61,469 nt of DNA from NCBI GenBank assembly GCA_023667345.1, contig JAMPAF010000009.1, positions 1-61,469 on the forward strand, written 5' to 3'. The notes under the pieces are model-generated. The model worked only from the letters and a program-made list of their open reading frames with translations, was not told the DNA's origin and made no database searches. Each line of letters opens with the position of its first letter. Position 1 is the stretch's first letter. Position numbers and translations under genes: made by a program. This DNA comes from Clostridiales bacterium (lineage in GTDB: Bacteria; Bacillota; Clostridia; Christensenellales; Borkfalkiaceae). Below are positions 61,295-61,469 of the stretch, in pieces.

Positions 61295-61469
61295 TTCGGA
61301 ATTAGGAATTATGCGAAGGAATAATTGATAGAACCAACCTCTTCCGTCTGCTACGCAGCCACCTTCCCCTTCAAAGTGGAAGGCGAGAAGTTGCGCGCAA
61401 CCCCTTGCTTTCCCCTTTGAAGGACGAGCAACGCATTTCTCAAAACAGCACTGTGCGCTGTTTTGGCGT
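61295..61469. repeat. Repeats C, A-like and truncated family B at the window end
   Basis: AATTCGGAATTAGGAATTAT (family C), ACCTTCCCCTTCAAAGTGG (family A end), then a family B unit from 61422 that matches the 51954 copy base for base over AGCAACGCATTTCTCAAAAC and is cut by the window end. Confidence 0.65.

Overview
This 61.5 kb window looks like a chromosomal segment of an endospore-forming, fermentative Clostridia-type Firmicute, probably an uncultured gut lineage. The evidence is a Firmicutes-style dgt-dnaG-rpoD-trmK operon, sporulation genes (spoVAC, yunB, two CotF-like coat proteins), a T-box leader on pheS, a lysine riboswitch on asd, pyruvate formate-lyase with its activase, and strong SigA-type promoters. 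The core is moderately GC-rich. It is peppered with short, mostly palindromic, interspersed repeats that fill many intergenic gaps. No tRNA or rRNA gene and no CRISPR array was seen.

Region 1 (1-7.1 kb) is an AT-rich foreign block, a defence island. Between two decayed serine-recombinase remnants lies one + strand operon: a Dam-type adenine methyltransferase whose N-terminal helix-turn-helix has been cut off by a stop codon right after the start, an Mrr-like nuclease, a DpnII-family GATC endonuclease, a second DNA methyltransferase, and an AbiA-like reverse transcriptase with a C-terminal HEPN ribonuclease motif (abortive infection). Restriction-modification and an RT-HEPN suicide system therefore appear to be co-transcribed.

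Region 2 (7.1-24.2 kb, - strand) holds housekeeping genes: an archaeal-type aspartyl-tRNA synthetase, a flavodoxin-fold reductase, an SGNH hydrolase, the dgt/dnaG/rpoD/trmK/nif3/zinc-ribbon cluster, a compact shikimate operon (aroC-aroB-aroE-aroQ-aroK plus a reductase), a membrane-anchored degenerate metallo-beta-lactamase, and a HipBA toxin-antitoxin pair with an operator over its promoter.

Region 3 (24.2-41.5 kb, - strand) carries a BspA-like LRR protein and pyruvate formate-lyase split into a 676-residue body and a separate 76-residue glycyl-radical domain, with a repeat element between the halves. It continues with a thioredoxin-like protein, pflA, spoVAC, an SDR, an EAL phosphodiesterase, an MreB-like protein, maf, ppx, and a folate operon (folC-folE-folP-folBK).

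Region 4 (41.5-61.5 kb) has a membrane protein divergent from a small XRE regulator across four evenly arranged operators. It then has DUF421/DUF4363, T-box-pheS-pheT, a second XRE regulator with paired operators, yunB, the mtnN-luxS-ung operon, an archaeal-type phosphoglycerate mutase, CotF-like genes, HEAT-like and TPR proteins, hslO, a methyltransferase, a membrane protein, and a lysine-riboswitch-controlled asd. The most unusual items are the AbiA-containing restriction operon, the split PFL, the operator arrays and the structured repeats with compensatory stem changes.
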